This document shows, piece after piece, positions 38,812-46,896 of a stretch of 64,000 nt of DNA (its first letter is position 1; every line of letters begins with the position of its first letter). The position numbers were made by a program, and so were the translations under genes. Below the pieces are notes generated by a model. The model saw only the letters and a list, made by a program, of their open reading frames with translations, made no database searches and had not been told where the DNA came from. The stretch is from Devosia lacusdianchii (lineage in GTDB: Bacteria > Pseudomonadota > Alphaproteobacteria > Rhizobiales > Devosiaceae): the NCBI RefSeq assembly GCF_022429625.1, contig NZ_CP092483.1:3224001-3288000 (forward strand), given 5' to 3'.

Positions 38812-40740
38812 TTACTCAGCGGCGAAGTACCACTGGAACGGATCGTATGGCGCCGGGGTCGGGAACAGGTAGGCATGCAGCATCGTCGGGGCGATGTTCC
38901 GCATATTGTTCTTGGCGATGTAGTAGCCGTTGCCGGGGAGGCTGACGCCGATCACTGGGAAGTTCTCCTTGGCGAGCGCCAGGATCTGCTTCATCAGGTC
39001 GTCGCGCTTGGCGGCATCGCCTTCGCTGCGCAGCTGGTTGTAGAGGTCCATCTGGGTTTTGACCCATTCGACCGGCTCTTCGGCGATTTCCGGCGTCGAG
39101 CCATTGAACCAGGCCTGCCAACGGAAGGCCCACACGCTTTCGCCACCCGACGGCATGTAGTAGCGCGGCTCCTGGATCACATCGAGACCACCGTCGCCCT
39201 GCCAGATCTGGGCGTCATAGTCGCCGAGCGGACGCTTGTCGTAGTAGAGCGTGCGGTCGATATTGTTGACTTCGATGTCGATGCCACCAGCCTCAAGCTG
39301 AAGCTGCAGCAGTTCCATCATGTCAGTCCATTCCGTACGGAACGCGGCAATGGTGTCGATGGTGATGACCAGCGGCGTGCCGTCGGCAAAGGTATAGAAG
39401 CCATCGGCATTCTTGGGCCCAAGTCCTGCCGCCTGGAATGCCGCGTCAGCCGCCTCCGGGTCGAGCTCGGTGTATTGCTTGGCCATTTCCTCGTCATAGA
39501 ACGGCGATTCAGGGCGCGGCGCCGCCTGGAAGGGCTCGCCCTGCCCGGTAAAGACCACGTCGATGATTTCCTGCCGGTCGATCAGGTGGCTGATGCCGAT
39601 GCGGAAGTCCTTGTTCTGGAACAGTTCGGCCCGCTTGGGGTCGACATGGTTCATATTGAACTGCAGCACCATAGTGTTCATGTTCGACGGAATGTTTTCG
39701 CCCAGGCGATAGTCACCGGCCTCCTGGCCATCGAAGAACAATGGCTGGTTGGCAACCGTGGCAATGTGGCGATCCTGGAAGTCGATCTCGCCATTGAGCG
39801 CCATCAGCGTCAACTCTTCGAGCGAGTCGGACACACGCATGTCGAGCCGGTCGATATAGGGGAGCTGATTCCCTTCGGTATCGACCTTCCAGTAGTAGGG
39901 ATTGCGCACGAAGGTGACGCGGGTTGCGTCGCCCGTCAGCGGCTCCTCGACCATCCAGGCATTCATGAATGGCAGTTCGGGATTGGCGAAACGGATGGTT
40001 TCCGTTGCCCACGAGCAGCGGTTGGTCATCCACAATTCCCAGGTTTCAAACCCGGCGGCCTTGGCTTCCTCGGCGGCATTGGGATTGTACTTGGGATAGA
40101 ACTGGCTGCAGTAATCCTTGCTCAGCGACACCACGGTCAGACCGTTGATCGAGGCCAGCTCGTCCATGATCACGCCATTGGACTTCTCGAAGACGAATTT
40201 GAAGGTCGTGTCGTCGACCACTTCAACGGTGACCGGATTGTTCGGGTTCTTGATGAAGGTGCCGGCGCCATAGGTCGGCTCGCTCATCAGTTCGACTGCG
40301 AAAGCGATGTCGGCGCTGGTGAACGGCGTGCCGTTATTCCACTTGAGGCCTTCACGCAGCTTGAACGTATAGGTCTTGGCGTCCTCGCTGATTTCCCAGC
40401 TTTCGGCCAGGTTCGGAATGATCTGCTTCCATTCGCGGTCGTAGCGGACCAGACCGTCATAGGTCACGGTGCGCCCGATCCAGGCATTATCGAGGCCGCC
40501 GCGCAGCGCGCTGCGCCAGGTGCCGCCATAGGTGCCGACGCTTTCCACCGGTGTCACCACCAGCGGATTGGCCGGCAGGCGTTCGGCGACGGGCGGCAAC
40601 GTGCCGGCTGCCACGGCCTCGTCGAGCATTGGCGCCTGCTGTTGGGCGAAAGCTGCACTGCCCAGCATCAGCATGGCGGTGAGTGCGCCGGTAACGACGC
40701 GCCCGGCATGCATGCCTGACCTAAGTCGAGTCTTGTTCAT
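38812..40740 (-). CDS. ABC transporter substrate-binding protein, family 5 (large)
   Basis: 642-aa periplasmic receptor with a signal peptide of about 32 residues: Lys/Arg-rich start, hydrophobic core, LMLGSAAFA cleavage. The family-5 body has RSALRGGLDNAWIGRTVTYDGLVRYD, WNNGTPFTSADIAFAVELM and SHLIDRQEIIDVVF. Receptors of this large type are often encoded with LacI regulators and glycan enzymes and are thought to bind oligosaccharides rather than peptides. First gene of the transporter operon, with operator-like sites upstream. ATG 40740 is used; the next 24 upstream codons are not signal-like. Confidence 0.88.
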   Translation of the reverse strand: MNKTRLRSGMHAGRVVTGALTAMLMLGSAAFAQQQAPMLDEAVAAGTLPPVAERLPANPLVVTPVESVGTYGGTWRSALRGGLDNAWIGRTVTYDGLVRYDREWKQIIPNLAESWEISEDAKTYTFKLREGLKWNNGTPFTSADIAFAVELMSEPTYGAGTFIKNPNNPVTVEVVDDTTFKFVFEKSNGVIMDELASINGLTVVSLSKDYCSQFYPKYNPNAAEEAKAAGFETWELWMTNRCSWATETIRFANPELPFMNAWMVEEPLTGDATRVTFVRNPYYWKVDTEGNQLPYIDRLDMRVSDSLEELTLMALNGEIDFQDRHIATVANQPLFFDGQEAGDYRLGENIPSNMNTMVLQFNMNHVDPKRAELFQNKDFRIGISHLIDRQEIIDVVFTGQGEPFQAAPRPESPFYDEEMAKQYTELDPEAADAAFQAAGLGPKNADGFYTFADGTPLVITIDTIAAFRTEWTDMMELLQLQLEAGGIDIEVNNIDRTLYYDKRPLGDYDAQIWQGDGGLDVIQEPRYYMPSGGESVWAFRWQAWFNGSTPEIAEEPVEWVKTQMDLYNQLRSEGDAAKRDDLMKQILALAKENFPVIGVSLPGNGYYIAKNNMRNIAPTMLHAYLFPTPAPYDPFQWYFAAE

Positions 40741-40811
40741 GAATGTCTCTCCCTTGCGGCCGTCTGCTTCCGGCCCGGCGCCTCGTGACGCGATTTGCAA
40801 GTTAAGAGACA

Positions 40812-40875
40812 TTTTGCGTCATCGCAAGCATTTTGCGCAAATCACGCAAATAACGCAAATTTGTTCATTTTGCGT
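40812..40875. promoter_or_regulatory. Cluster of TTTGCG/CGCAAA operator-like sites upstream of the receptor gene
   Basis: An AT-rich stretch with a perfect 10-bp palindrome TTTGCGCAAA at 40832-40841, inverted half sites TTTGCGT at 40813 and 40869, and ACGCAAA at 40844 and 40853. The half-site sequence also makes up the palindrome upstream of the adjacent LacI-family gene (42030-42044). These are probable operators for that regulator; the -10/-35 boxes cannot be fixed. Confidence 0.65.
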
Positions 40876-41001
40876 CGAAATGACAGGCACATAGGCTGCG
40901 GAAAACGCCGGTTGGAGGTTGTAGGGAACAGCGGTTAGTTGGCGGGTTGATGGGCAATGCGGTGTCACATCGATGCCATGCGACGGTTTCGGCACCGCTG
41001 C

Positions 41002-42006
41002 CTAAATCGAAAAGACCGTCTCGCCCGGCACCATGGTGACGCCGATTTCCAGCTGCTGCGGCGCTGTCTCGCCATCCATATGCTGCTGCAAAAGCCGCAC
41101 CGCGCCGCGCCCGATCGCCTCGCGATCGACCCTGATCGTGCTGAGCCTTGGCGTGGTCATCGCAGCGATCGGCAGGTCGTCGAAGCCGATGATCGAGAAG
41201 TCCGGCGAGATGGATTTGTCCCCGCCATAGAGCGACTCCAGTATCTCCACCGCCGCTATGTCATTCCAACTGAACAGCGCTGTCACGTCATGCTTTCCGG
41301 CCAGCAGGTCGGCCAGCAATTGCTGGCTCTGCACGTCCGCATTGTAGACCACCGTTCCCACCGTTCCCGGATTTGCCGCAATCGCCGCCTGGAAGCCGCG
41401 CTGCCGCAGCAACAATGTCGGCCGGTGCTTCTGGGCATAGTGCATGATCCGAGTGTGGCCAGCATCGATCAACCGCTGCGTAGCCATGAAGGCCCCGTAG
41501 AAATTGGCCGGCGACACCGAACTGACCCGCATCTGCGGGTCGCTGCCATTGACCAGCACCACCGGCACGGCGGTCTCGGCAGACCACGCCAGTAATTCGT
41601 CCCAGGCATCGATTCCCGCCAGCAACACGCCACCGGCATCGCTCTGCGCGGCCTGCCGCTTGATCATGTCAAGCGTCACGGTAGACTCGTTGACCAGCCG
41701 CACGTCGAGCATCATGCCGGCATCCGCCGCCTGTGCCCGCATGCCCTCGACAATGCCGAAATAGAACCCGGCCAGCCCGCTGGTCGCGCTGCCCAATGGC
41801 ACCAGTGCCACCGCCCGCTTGTCCCCGCTCGCTGCGCTCGTGTTGTGCTTGGATTTGTACCCCAGCGTGCGCGCCATGCGCTGCACATCGCGCCGGACCG
41901 CGTCGCTGATGCCAATTTCATTGGCCAGCGCGCGCGAAACCGTGCTCACCGAAACGCCGAGGCGCTCCGCAATATCGGTCTGGTTCGCACGCTTCTGCTG
42001 TGCCAC
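41002..42006 (-). CDS. LacI-family transcriptional regulator
   Basis: 334-aa repressor. The N-terminal helix-turn-helix is NQTDIAERLGVSVSTVSRALAN, with the hinge helix region MARTLGYKSK. A periplasmic-binding-protein-like sensor domain follows (VALVPLGSATSGLAGFYFG ... IIGFDDLPIAAMTTPRLSTIRVD). The start is GTG at 42006. It is located between the AXE1 esterase and the transporter genes it probably controls. Operator-like sites sharing ACGCAA half sites lie both upstream of itself and upstream of the receptor gene, suggesting autoregulation. Confidence 0.9.
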   Translation of the reverse strand: MAQQKRANQTDIAERLGVSVSTVSRALANEIGISDAVRRDVQRMARTLGYKSKHNTSAASGDKRAVALVPLGSATSGLAGFYFGIVEGMRAQAADAGMMLDVRLVNESTVTLDMIKRQAAQSDAGGVLLAGIDAWDELLAWSAETAVPVVLVNGSDPQMRVSSVSPANFYGAFMATQRLIDAGHTRIMHYAQKHRPTLLLRQRGFQAAIAANPGTVGTVVYNADVQSQQLLADLLAGKHDVTALFSWNDIAAVEILESLYGGDKSISPDFSIIGFDDLPIAAMTTPRLSTIRVDREAIGRGAVRLLQQHMDGETAPQQLEIGVTMVPGETVFSI

Positions 42007-42029
42007 GGCTCTTGCCTCGCTTCTTCTCT

Positions 42030-42044
42030 ACGCAATATTTGCGT
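42030..42044. promoter_or_regulatory. Operator-like palindrome upstream of the LacI-family gene
   Basis: ACGCAATATTTGCGT: perfect 6-bp arms with a 3-nt centre, 24 nt before the GTG start. The arms match the half sites at 40812-40875. Confidence 0.65.
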
Positions 42045-42079
42045 TTTTTGAGCAAAGCAAGTCCTTGCGAGCACTTATC

Positions 42080-43057
42080 CTACATTCCGAACCGCTGCCC
42101 CAGCCACACCATCTGCGCCCGATCCTGGAAAGCCTGGCCGCCTTCGTGGTTGTTGAACTCGTATTCTTCCATCGTCTTGTCCGCCCCGGCATAGGCATTG
42201 TAGGCGCCATAGACCGTCGATGGTGGGCAGATATCGTCCATGACAGCCACCGAGAACAGCGCCGCCGCCGTCGCCTGCCGTGCAAAGTTGACACCATCGA
42301 AATAGTTGAGCGTTTCGAATACTTTGGCCTTCTTGTCGCGATGCTGCGCCAGGAACCTCACGATTTCCAGATAGGGGTCGCGGCTGGCCTTCTGCACCGC
42401 GCGCGGATAGTCGCAGAGGAACGGCACGTCCGGCATCACCGCCCTGACGCGCCGATCGATCCCGGCCACCGCCAGCGATATCCCACCGCCCTGGCTGCCG
42501 CCGCAAACCGCGATCCTGTCCGCATCGACAAAGTCCTGCGCCACCAGCGCATCGATCGCCCGCACCCCGTCGGTGAACACGCGCCGGTAATAGTAGTCGT
42601 TCTTGTCGAGGATACCCTTGGTCATCATCCCGGGAATTGACGGCTGGGTACCAACCGGGTCCGGCGTCGCACCGACGCTCCAGCTGCTGCCCTGCCCGCG
42701 CGTATCCATGCGGAAATAGGCGTAGCCCGAGGCCGCCCAGTGCAGGCTCTCATGCGGAAACCCACGCCCGCCGCCATAGCCGAGATACTGCACCACCAGC
42801 GGCAGCCGCCCGCTGCGATTGACCGGCAGGACCAGCCAGCCCTTGATCGGGTGCCCGCCAAAGCCCGGGAAGGTCACATCGAACGCCTCCACCACCTTCA
42901 GCGTGGTGTCGGCCTTGACGATATCGACCGCTCCGCCGGCCGCCCGCGCCTCGGCTATCGTTTCGGTCCAGAAATCCGAGAAATCCCCGGGGGTCTGGAC
43001 CCCGCTATGATAGGCGCCGAGTTCGGGTTGCAGCAGGTCGGGAAAGGGCATGAGCAT
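42080..43057 (-). CDS. Acetyl xylan esterase / cephalosporin-C deacetylase family (AXE1)
   Basis: 325-aa alpha/beta hydrolase of carbohydrate esterase family 7. The nucleophile is Ser in CGGSQGGGISL, the acid Asp lies in VAVMDDICPPST, and His in EFNNHEGG. The N-terminal DFSDFWTETIAEA and RGQGSSW are family hallmarks. It deacetylates oligosaccharides in the cytoplasm (no signal peptide is seen), which fits uptake by the neighbouring transporter. First gene of the minus-strand cluster. Start ATG 43057; ATG 43051 is also possible. Confidence 0.88.
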   Translation of the reverse strand: MLMPFPDLLQPELGAYHSGVQTPGDFSDFWTETIAEARAAGGAVDIVKADTTLKVVEAFDVTFPGFGGHPIKGWLVLPVNRSGRLPLVVQYLGYGGGRGFPHESLHWAASGYAYFRMDTRGQGSSWSVGATPDPVGTQPSIPGMMTKGILDKNDYYYRRVFTDGVRAIDALVAQDFVDADRIAVCGGSQGGGISLAVAGIDRRVRAVMPDVPFLCDYPRAVQKASRDPYLEIVRFLAQHRDKKAKVFETLNYFDGVNFARQATAAALFSVAVMDDICPPSTVYGAYNAYAGADKTMEEYEFNNHEGGQAFQDRAQMVWLGQRFGM

Positions 43058-43144
43058 CCTCGTATGGTTGCGCCGAGCATGCACGGCCTGGCGCTTCCAT
43101 ACCAGTCGGCGACGGCAACTTGGTCACAACAAATCCGCGTGGAA

Positions 43145-43351
43145 TCATCGCCCCGAGGCGCCGGGCCGCTTGAATATCTCAGTCAGGGCCAACAGGGCGA
43201 CCAGATGAATGTTCTCGGTGGTCTTCGGGTCTTTCGCGCAGCGGACGAACGACGATACCGTGAAGCGCACGCCCTCGCGATTGCCGCTCGCGGTATAGTG
43301 CAAGCGGCGGAATACCGGATCGTAGCGGGATGCCGTCACGCGAAAGTCCAT
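43145..43351 (-). CDS. Small hypothetical protein
   Basis: 68 aa starting MDFRVTASRYDPVFRRLHYT with a TGAGG ribosome site. No family recognised. The codon pattern is plausible for a gene, but the ORF is short and flanked by apparently decayed sequence, so it may be a remnant. A longer start at 43363 adds four residues. Confidence 0.35.
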   Translation of the reverse strand: MDFRVTASRYDPVFRRLHYTASGNREGVRFTVSSFVRCAKDPKTTENIHLVALLALTEIFKRPGASGR

Positions 43352-43439
43352 TTGCCTCATCACTCACGCCGCCGGATGGCCGACAGCTCAAACCCTGCGG
43401 GATTCCCCCTCGCCTCAGGTTGACTCAGTTGCACGAAAT

Positions 43440-43660
43440 AGGAAACTCACTTCCACATCAGCTGCGCACTTCCGGGACTTCGCCGAGGCCACCCCGGTTG
43501 CCGGCCGCACCATGCTCACCGGGACGCGGGAAGCGCTCCGCGTGACCGCTGTCGTCGACGACGCACCACGCTTCCAGATCGGCGACAAGGTCCACTTCGT
43601 GCTACCGGCAACACCCGCTGCCTTGTTTGCCCCAAGCATCGCGCTAGAGGCTCTTCCATG
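43440..43660 (+). pseudogene. Possible remnant of an ABC ATPase C-terminal (TOBE/MalK-like) region
   Basis: Reading forward, the frame contains GTREALRVTAVVDDAPRFQI followed by GDKVHFVLPATPAALFAP, which resembles the end of a MalK/UgpC-type sugar importer ATPase (OB-fold, then a GDxVxxxLPxxxxHLF-like close). The N-terminal ATPase with Walker motifs is absent, and the frame continues past the expected stop to 43817. No companion permease is nearby. I read it as debris from a lost transporter. Confidence 0.35.
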
Positions 43661-43839
43661 TCTGTCTTCAGTGTTTACGCCCGTCCGCTGGCAAAGCGTT
43701 TGGCAACACTTGCGGACCGCCGGTATGTGGCTCTTTCCCGGAACACTCATCGTTCTCGGTACGATCGACGCCCTGACCAATGGCCGCAGCCGAAACTGGC
43801 CCTTTCGCGACCGATAGAAACGCTAGCGCCGAATGCAAC

Positions 43840-43870
43840 ACGGCCGCCCCTCATTTCGAGAGACGGCCGT
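43840..43870 (-). terminator. Candidate terminator hairpin for the tRNA
   Basis: ACGGCCG and CGGCCGT arms with further partial pairing of CCCTC with GAGAG, 34 nt after the tRNA 3' end on the minus strand. The following T-run is weak, so this is tentative. Confidence 0.4.
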
Positions 43871-43903
43871 TTGACGAGTTCGCTGAAATCATTCAGCTAA
43901 ATT

Positions 43904-43980
43904 TGGTAGCGAAGCCCAGATTTGAACTGGGGACACACGGATTATGATTCCGCTGCTCTAACCAACTGAGCTACTCCGCC
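43904..43980 (-). tRNA. tRNA-Met (CAU), elongator
   Basis: A 77-nt cloverleaf including encoded CCA. Acceptor GGCGGAG pairs with CTTCGCT (two G-U pairs), D arm GCTC/GAGC, anticodon stem GCGGA/TCCGT with loop ATCATAA (anticodon CAT), T arm CCCAG/CTGGG with TTCAAAT, discriminator A. It starts with a paired G1 and lacks the C1xA72 mismatch of the initiator, so it is the elongator Met type. tRNA-Ile2 with lysidine-modified CAU is possible but less like this sequence. Confidence 0.93.
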
Positions 43981-44062
43981 ATAAGGTCAGCACGGGTTCC
44001 CCGAGCGACGCGCACTAACTAAGTTTAGCACGCCCCCCTGTCAAGCCGCTAGCCCGCCTCTT

Positions 44063-45520
44063 TCAACGCCGCGCATACATGCCGGCAATCGCATCGCGCA
44101 CCAACGTTAGATCCGCCTCGAACTTTGCCTGCTCGCGAGCCTTCACGTCCGCATCTGGAATGCGCAGCAGATAGGACGGATGGTTGGTGACGAAGAGCAG
44201 TGTGCCGTCGTCGAGGGTAATCGGGCTGCCGCGCAGCTTGCTGATGGTCGCCGCCTTGCCCAAGAGGCTATATGCTGCGGTTGCGCCGAGCGCCACGATG
44301 ACCTTGGGTTTGACGAAACCGATCTCGAGCTTGAGCCAGAACTTGCAGGCCTGAACCTCGCCGCCATCGGGCCGCTGGTGAATGCGGCGCTTGCCGCGCG
44401 GCTCGAACTTGAAGTGCTTGACCGCATTGGTGACATAGACGCGACTGCGGTCGATGCCGACCTTCGCAACCGCCGCGTCGAGCACCTTGCCGGCCGGTCC
44501 GACAAAGGGCTTTCCCGCCAGGTCTTCCTGATCGCCAGGCTGTTCGCCGACAAACATGACTTCGGCGTGCTCGGGCCCTTCGCCGAACACCGCCTGCGTG
44601 GCATTTTGGTGAAGCGGGCAGCGCCGGCAATCCTGGACGGCAACGCGGGCTTCAGCAAGGCTGGCGATTTCGGCTGAATCTTCAGCAGCTTCCGGCGTCC
44701 GAGCCTGCTGCCGGAGGTGGCGCGAGGGCGGTTGCGTCGCCGTGCGCTCGATCATCTCTGCCTCCATCTGTCTGGCGCCTCGGATCAGGGGTGCAATGAG
44801 CTCGGCCTCCGGCAGGTTGCGCCAGTACTTGACCGGCATTTCCGATTTCATCATCGAAACCTTGAGCCGGGCCGGATTGAAGATGGAGGAAAAATACGTC
44901 TTCCAATCGGCCTCGACCGCGTCGTCCAGCGGGACGTCGGAGCGCTGGCCGCCCGGGCCGAACGCAAGGCTTTCGCCGTCCCAATAGGCGCTGCGATAAG
45001 GGGTGACGATAGCCCAGATCATGCCATCGAAGCGTCGCGCAAAGAAAGGCGCGGTCGCCTCCAGCGTGTAGTGCTCGGGCTCGAACCAGGCGGCATAGCG
45101 CTCGAGGCCAGAATCGTCGGCGATGGATTTGAAGCGCACAAAGGCCTTCATCTTGTGGCTGTCGCGATGCACCGCCGACACCCACTTGGTGAGCGAACCA
45201 GTATCACCTGACGCCGCATTCGCCAGCAATTGCCTGTCGCGCTGCAGGTCCCACAGCAGGCGATAGAGCACGGCGAAGCGCGCGGGATCGCTGTGGCAGA
45301 TGGCCTGCTCGGCCAGATCGAGGAATTGGCGGGGGACAAATCCCACTGGACGATCAACCTGCCGCACTACTGGCGGTTCCACGCTGTCGAGAAGACCGCT
45401 CGCATCATCCTGCATGCGCCACTCGACCTCATCGGGGGATAGGTCGACCGCCAGCAATTGCCGAGCATGGCCACGCCACTCGGCAAAATCGTTAGGCGAT
45501 TGCAACCGGACGACATGCAT
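44063..45520 (-). CDS. udgX: UdgX-family uracil-DNA-binding/glycosylase protein with DUF4130 domain
   Basis: 485-aa fusion. Residues 1 to about 250 match DUF4130 (probable DNA metabolism protein): WDLQRDRQLLANAASGD, SHKMKAFVRFK, HYTLEATAPFFARRFDGMIWAI. The C-terminal half is a family-4-type uracil-DNA glycosylase: CRRCPLHQNATQAVFGEGP, GEQPGDQEDLAGKPFVGPAG, the UdgX signature loop KRRIH (377-381, with the His that attaches covalently to the abasic site) and TNHPSYLLR. C-RRC-plus and later Cys residues would hold the 4Fe-4S cluster. Its start overlaps the radical SAM gene stop by 1 nt (TAATG), so the pair is cotranscribed. Confidence 0.9.
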   Translation of the reverse strand: MHVVRLQSPNDFAEWRGHARQLLAVDLSPDEVEWRMQDDASGLLDSVEPPVVRQVDRPVGFVPRQFLDLAEQAICHSDPARFAVLYRLLWDLQRDRQLLANAASGDTGSLTKWVSAVHRDSHKMKAFVRFKSIADDSGLERYAAWFEPEHYTLEATAPFFARRFDGMIWAIVTPYRSAYWDGESLAFGPGGQRSDVPLDDAVEADWKTYFSSIFNPARLKVSMMKSEMPVKYWRNLPEAELIAPLIRGARQMEAEMIERTATQPPSRHLRQQARTPEAAEDSAEIASLAEARVAVQDCRRCPLHQNATQAVFGEGPEHAEVMFVGEQPGDQEDLAGKPFVGPAGKVLDAAVAKVGIDRSRVYVTNAVKHFKFEPRGKRRIHQRPDGGEVQACKFWLKLEIGFVKPKVIVALGATAAYSLLGKAATISKLRGSPITLDDGTLLFVTNHPSYLLRIPDADVKAREQAKFEADLTLVRDAIAGMYARR

Positions 45521-46755
45521 TAGAACAGGCTCAACTGCTCGGGCTCCGGCGTCAGCCGGGCCCGCAGGCGGTGATCGTCGGTCAACCCGCCGGGATTCCA
45601 GTCGGCGGCCTCGATGAATGGGCGCACCTTGTCGATCGAACCGGCAATGCGCGCCACGTCGTCGAGCCGCAGGCGATGATGCCGGCGGGTGGAAAGAATG
45701 CGGTCGATGCTGCGCGTCCCCAGCCCTGGCACGCGCAACAGCATCTCGCGATCGGCCCGGTTGACGTCCACCGGAAACCGCGCCCGGCTCTTCAGCGCCC
45801 AGGCAAGCTTGGGGTCGATATTGAGATCGAGCAATCCATCCTGCCCGCCGGCAATGATCTCGGGCACGTCAAAGCCATAGAAGCGAATGAGCCAGTCGGC
45901 CTGGTACAACCGATGTTCCCGCATCAATGGCGGCGGCCGCAGCGGCAATCGGGAACTGGCATCGGGAATGGGCGAAAACGCCGAGTAATAGACCCGGCGC
46001 AGCCGGTACCCCGAATAGAGCCCGGCCGCACGATTGAGGATGGCCCCGTCATCGGCCGCGTCGGCGCCGACGATCATCTGTGTCGATTGGCCCGCCGGAG
46101 CGAACTTGGGCGGCTTGGCTCTCGCCTTCTTGTCCGGCTCGGCCTCGTCGAGCTTGCCGCGCACACGGGCCATGGCGGTGCGAATTTCGCTTGGCTTCTT
46201 CTCCGGCGCCAGCACTTGGAGACCGATATCGGTCGGCATCTCGATATTGGTCGAAAGCCGATCCGCCCACCGCCCCGCCTCCGCCAGCAGTTCCGGCGCC
46301 GCATTGGGGATGATCTTGAGATGGATATAGCCGGCGAAATGGTAGTCCTCGCGCAGCGACCGCGCCACCTGCACCAGCTCTTCCATCGTATAGTCCGGCG
46401 ACCGGATGATGCCCGAGGATAGGAACAGCCCTTCGATATAGTTGCGCTTGTAGAAGTCCAGCGTCAGCCGCACCACCTCCTCGACGCTGAACCGCGCCCG
46501 GGCGACGTTGGAGGATGAGCGGTTGACGCAATAGATGCAGTCGTAGACGCAGAAGTTGGTCAGCAGTATCTTGAGCAGGCTGATGCAGCGCCCGTCCGGC
46601 GCATAGGAGTGGCAAATGCCGCTGCCCTCGGTCGAGCCGATGCCGCCCGTACCGGCGCTGTTGCGTTTTTCCGAACCGCTGGAGGCACAGGATGCATCAT
46701 ATTTAGCGGCATCGGACAGGATCGCCAGCTTACGACGCAAGGTCAGCGCGGTCAT
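45520..46755 (-). CDS. Putative DNA modification/repair radical SAM protein (UDG-linked)
   Basis: 411-aa radical SAM protein of the family regularly linked to UDG-like proteins. The cluster motif is Cys69-x3-Cys73-x2-Cys76 (CVYDCIYC). SGICHSYAPDGRCISLLKIL precedes it, and a helix-hairpin-helix DNA-binding region closes the chain (VNRADREMLLRVPGLGTRSIDRIL). The reaction is unknown. A LexA box lies 5 nt upstream of ATG 46755; an alternative ATG at 46776 would put that box inside the gene. It heads the two-gene unit with udgX. Confidence 0.87.
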   Translation of the reverse strand: MTALTLRRKLAILSDAAKYDASCASSGSEKRNSAGTGGIGSTEGSGICHSYAPDGRCISLLKILLTNFCVYDCIYCVNRSSSNVARARFSVEEVVRLTLDFYKRNYIEGLFLSSGIIRSPDYTMEELVQVARSLREDYHFAGYIHLKIIPNAAPELLAEAGRWADRLSTNIEMPTDIGLQVLAPEKKPSEIRTAMARVRGKLDEAEPDKKARAKPPKFAPAGQSTQMIVGADAADDGAILNRAAGLYSGYRLRRVYYSAFSPIPDASSRLPLRPPPLMREHRLYQADWLIRFYGFDVPEIIAGGQDGLLDLNIDPKLAWALKSRARFPVDVNRADREMLLRVPGLGTRSIDRILSTRRHHRLRLDDVARIAGSIDKVRPFIEAADWNPGGLTDDHRLRARLTPEPEQLSLF

Positions 46756-46759
46756 TTCT

Positions 46760-46774
46760 GTTCCCTTTATGTTC
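46760..46774. promoter_or_regulatory. LexA (SOS) box, alphaproteobacterial type
   Basis: GTTC-CCTTTAT-GTTC is an exact match to the GTTC-N7-GTTC consensus of alphaproteobacterial LexA. On the minus strand it reads GAAC-N7-GAAC and overlaps the ribosome site just before the radical SAM start. Confidence 0.8.
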
Positions 46775-46896
46775 ATGGAACAGATAGCGCAGATCACGGA
46801 TTCGGCGCATGTCAAAATGACATGTGTCCGGGATTTGTGATCGACGTAGCGCCAAGCGCGAGACCAACCGGCGAAGTTCGCCGGCTGGCCGTCATC

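Larger units (their letters stand above)
43364..43903. other. Low-coding stretch between the small ORF and tRNA
   Basis: About 540 bases without a convincing intact gene. It contains the TOBE-like remnant and, at 43840-43870, an ACGGCCG ... CGGCCGT stem that could terminate the minus-strand tRNA transcript. The rest shows nothing recognisable. Confidence 0.45.

Noticed and set aside
38716..40719. 667-aa plus-strand open frame opposite the family-5 receptor
   Set aside because: Shadow frame; Gly/Val/Asp-rich without domain motifs.
43512..43817. Intact 101-aa gene
   Set aside because: Resembles the tail of a longer ATPase, then runs on through unrelated sequence; treated as a remnant instead.
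43904..43980. tRNA-Ile2 or initiator tRNA-Met
   Set aside because: A paired first base excludes the initiator; the sequence fits the elongator Met pattern better than Ile2.
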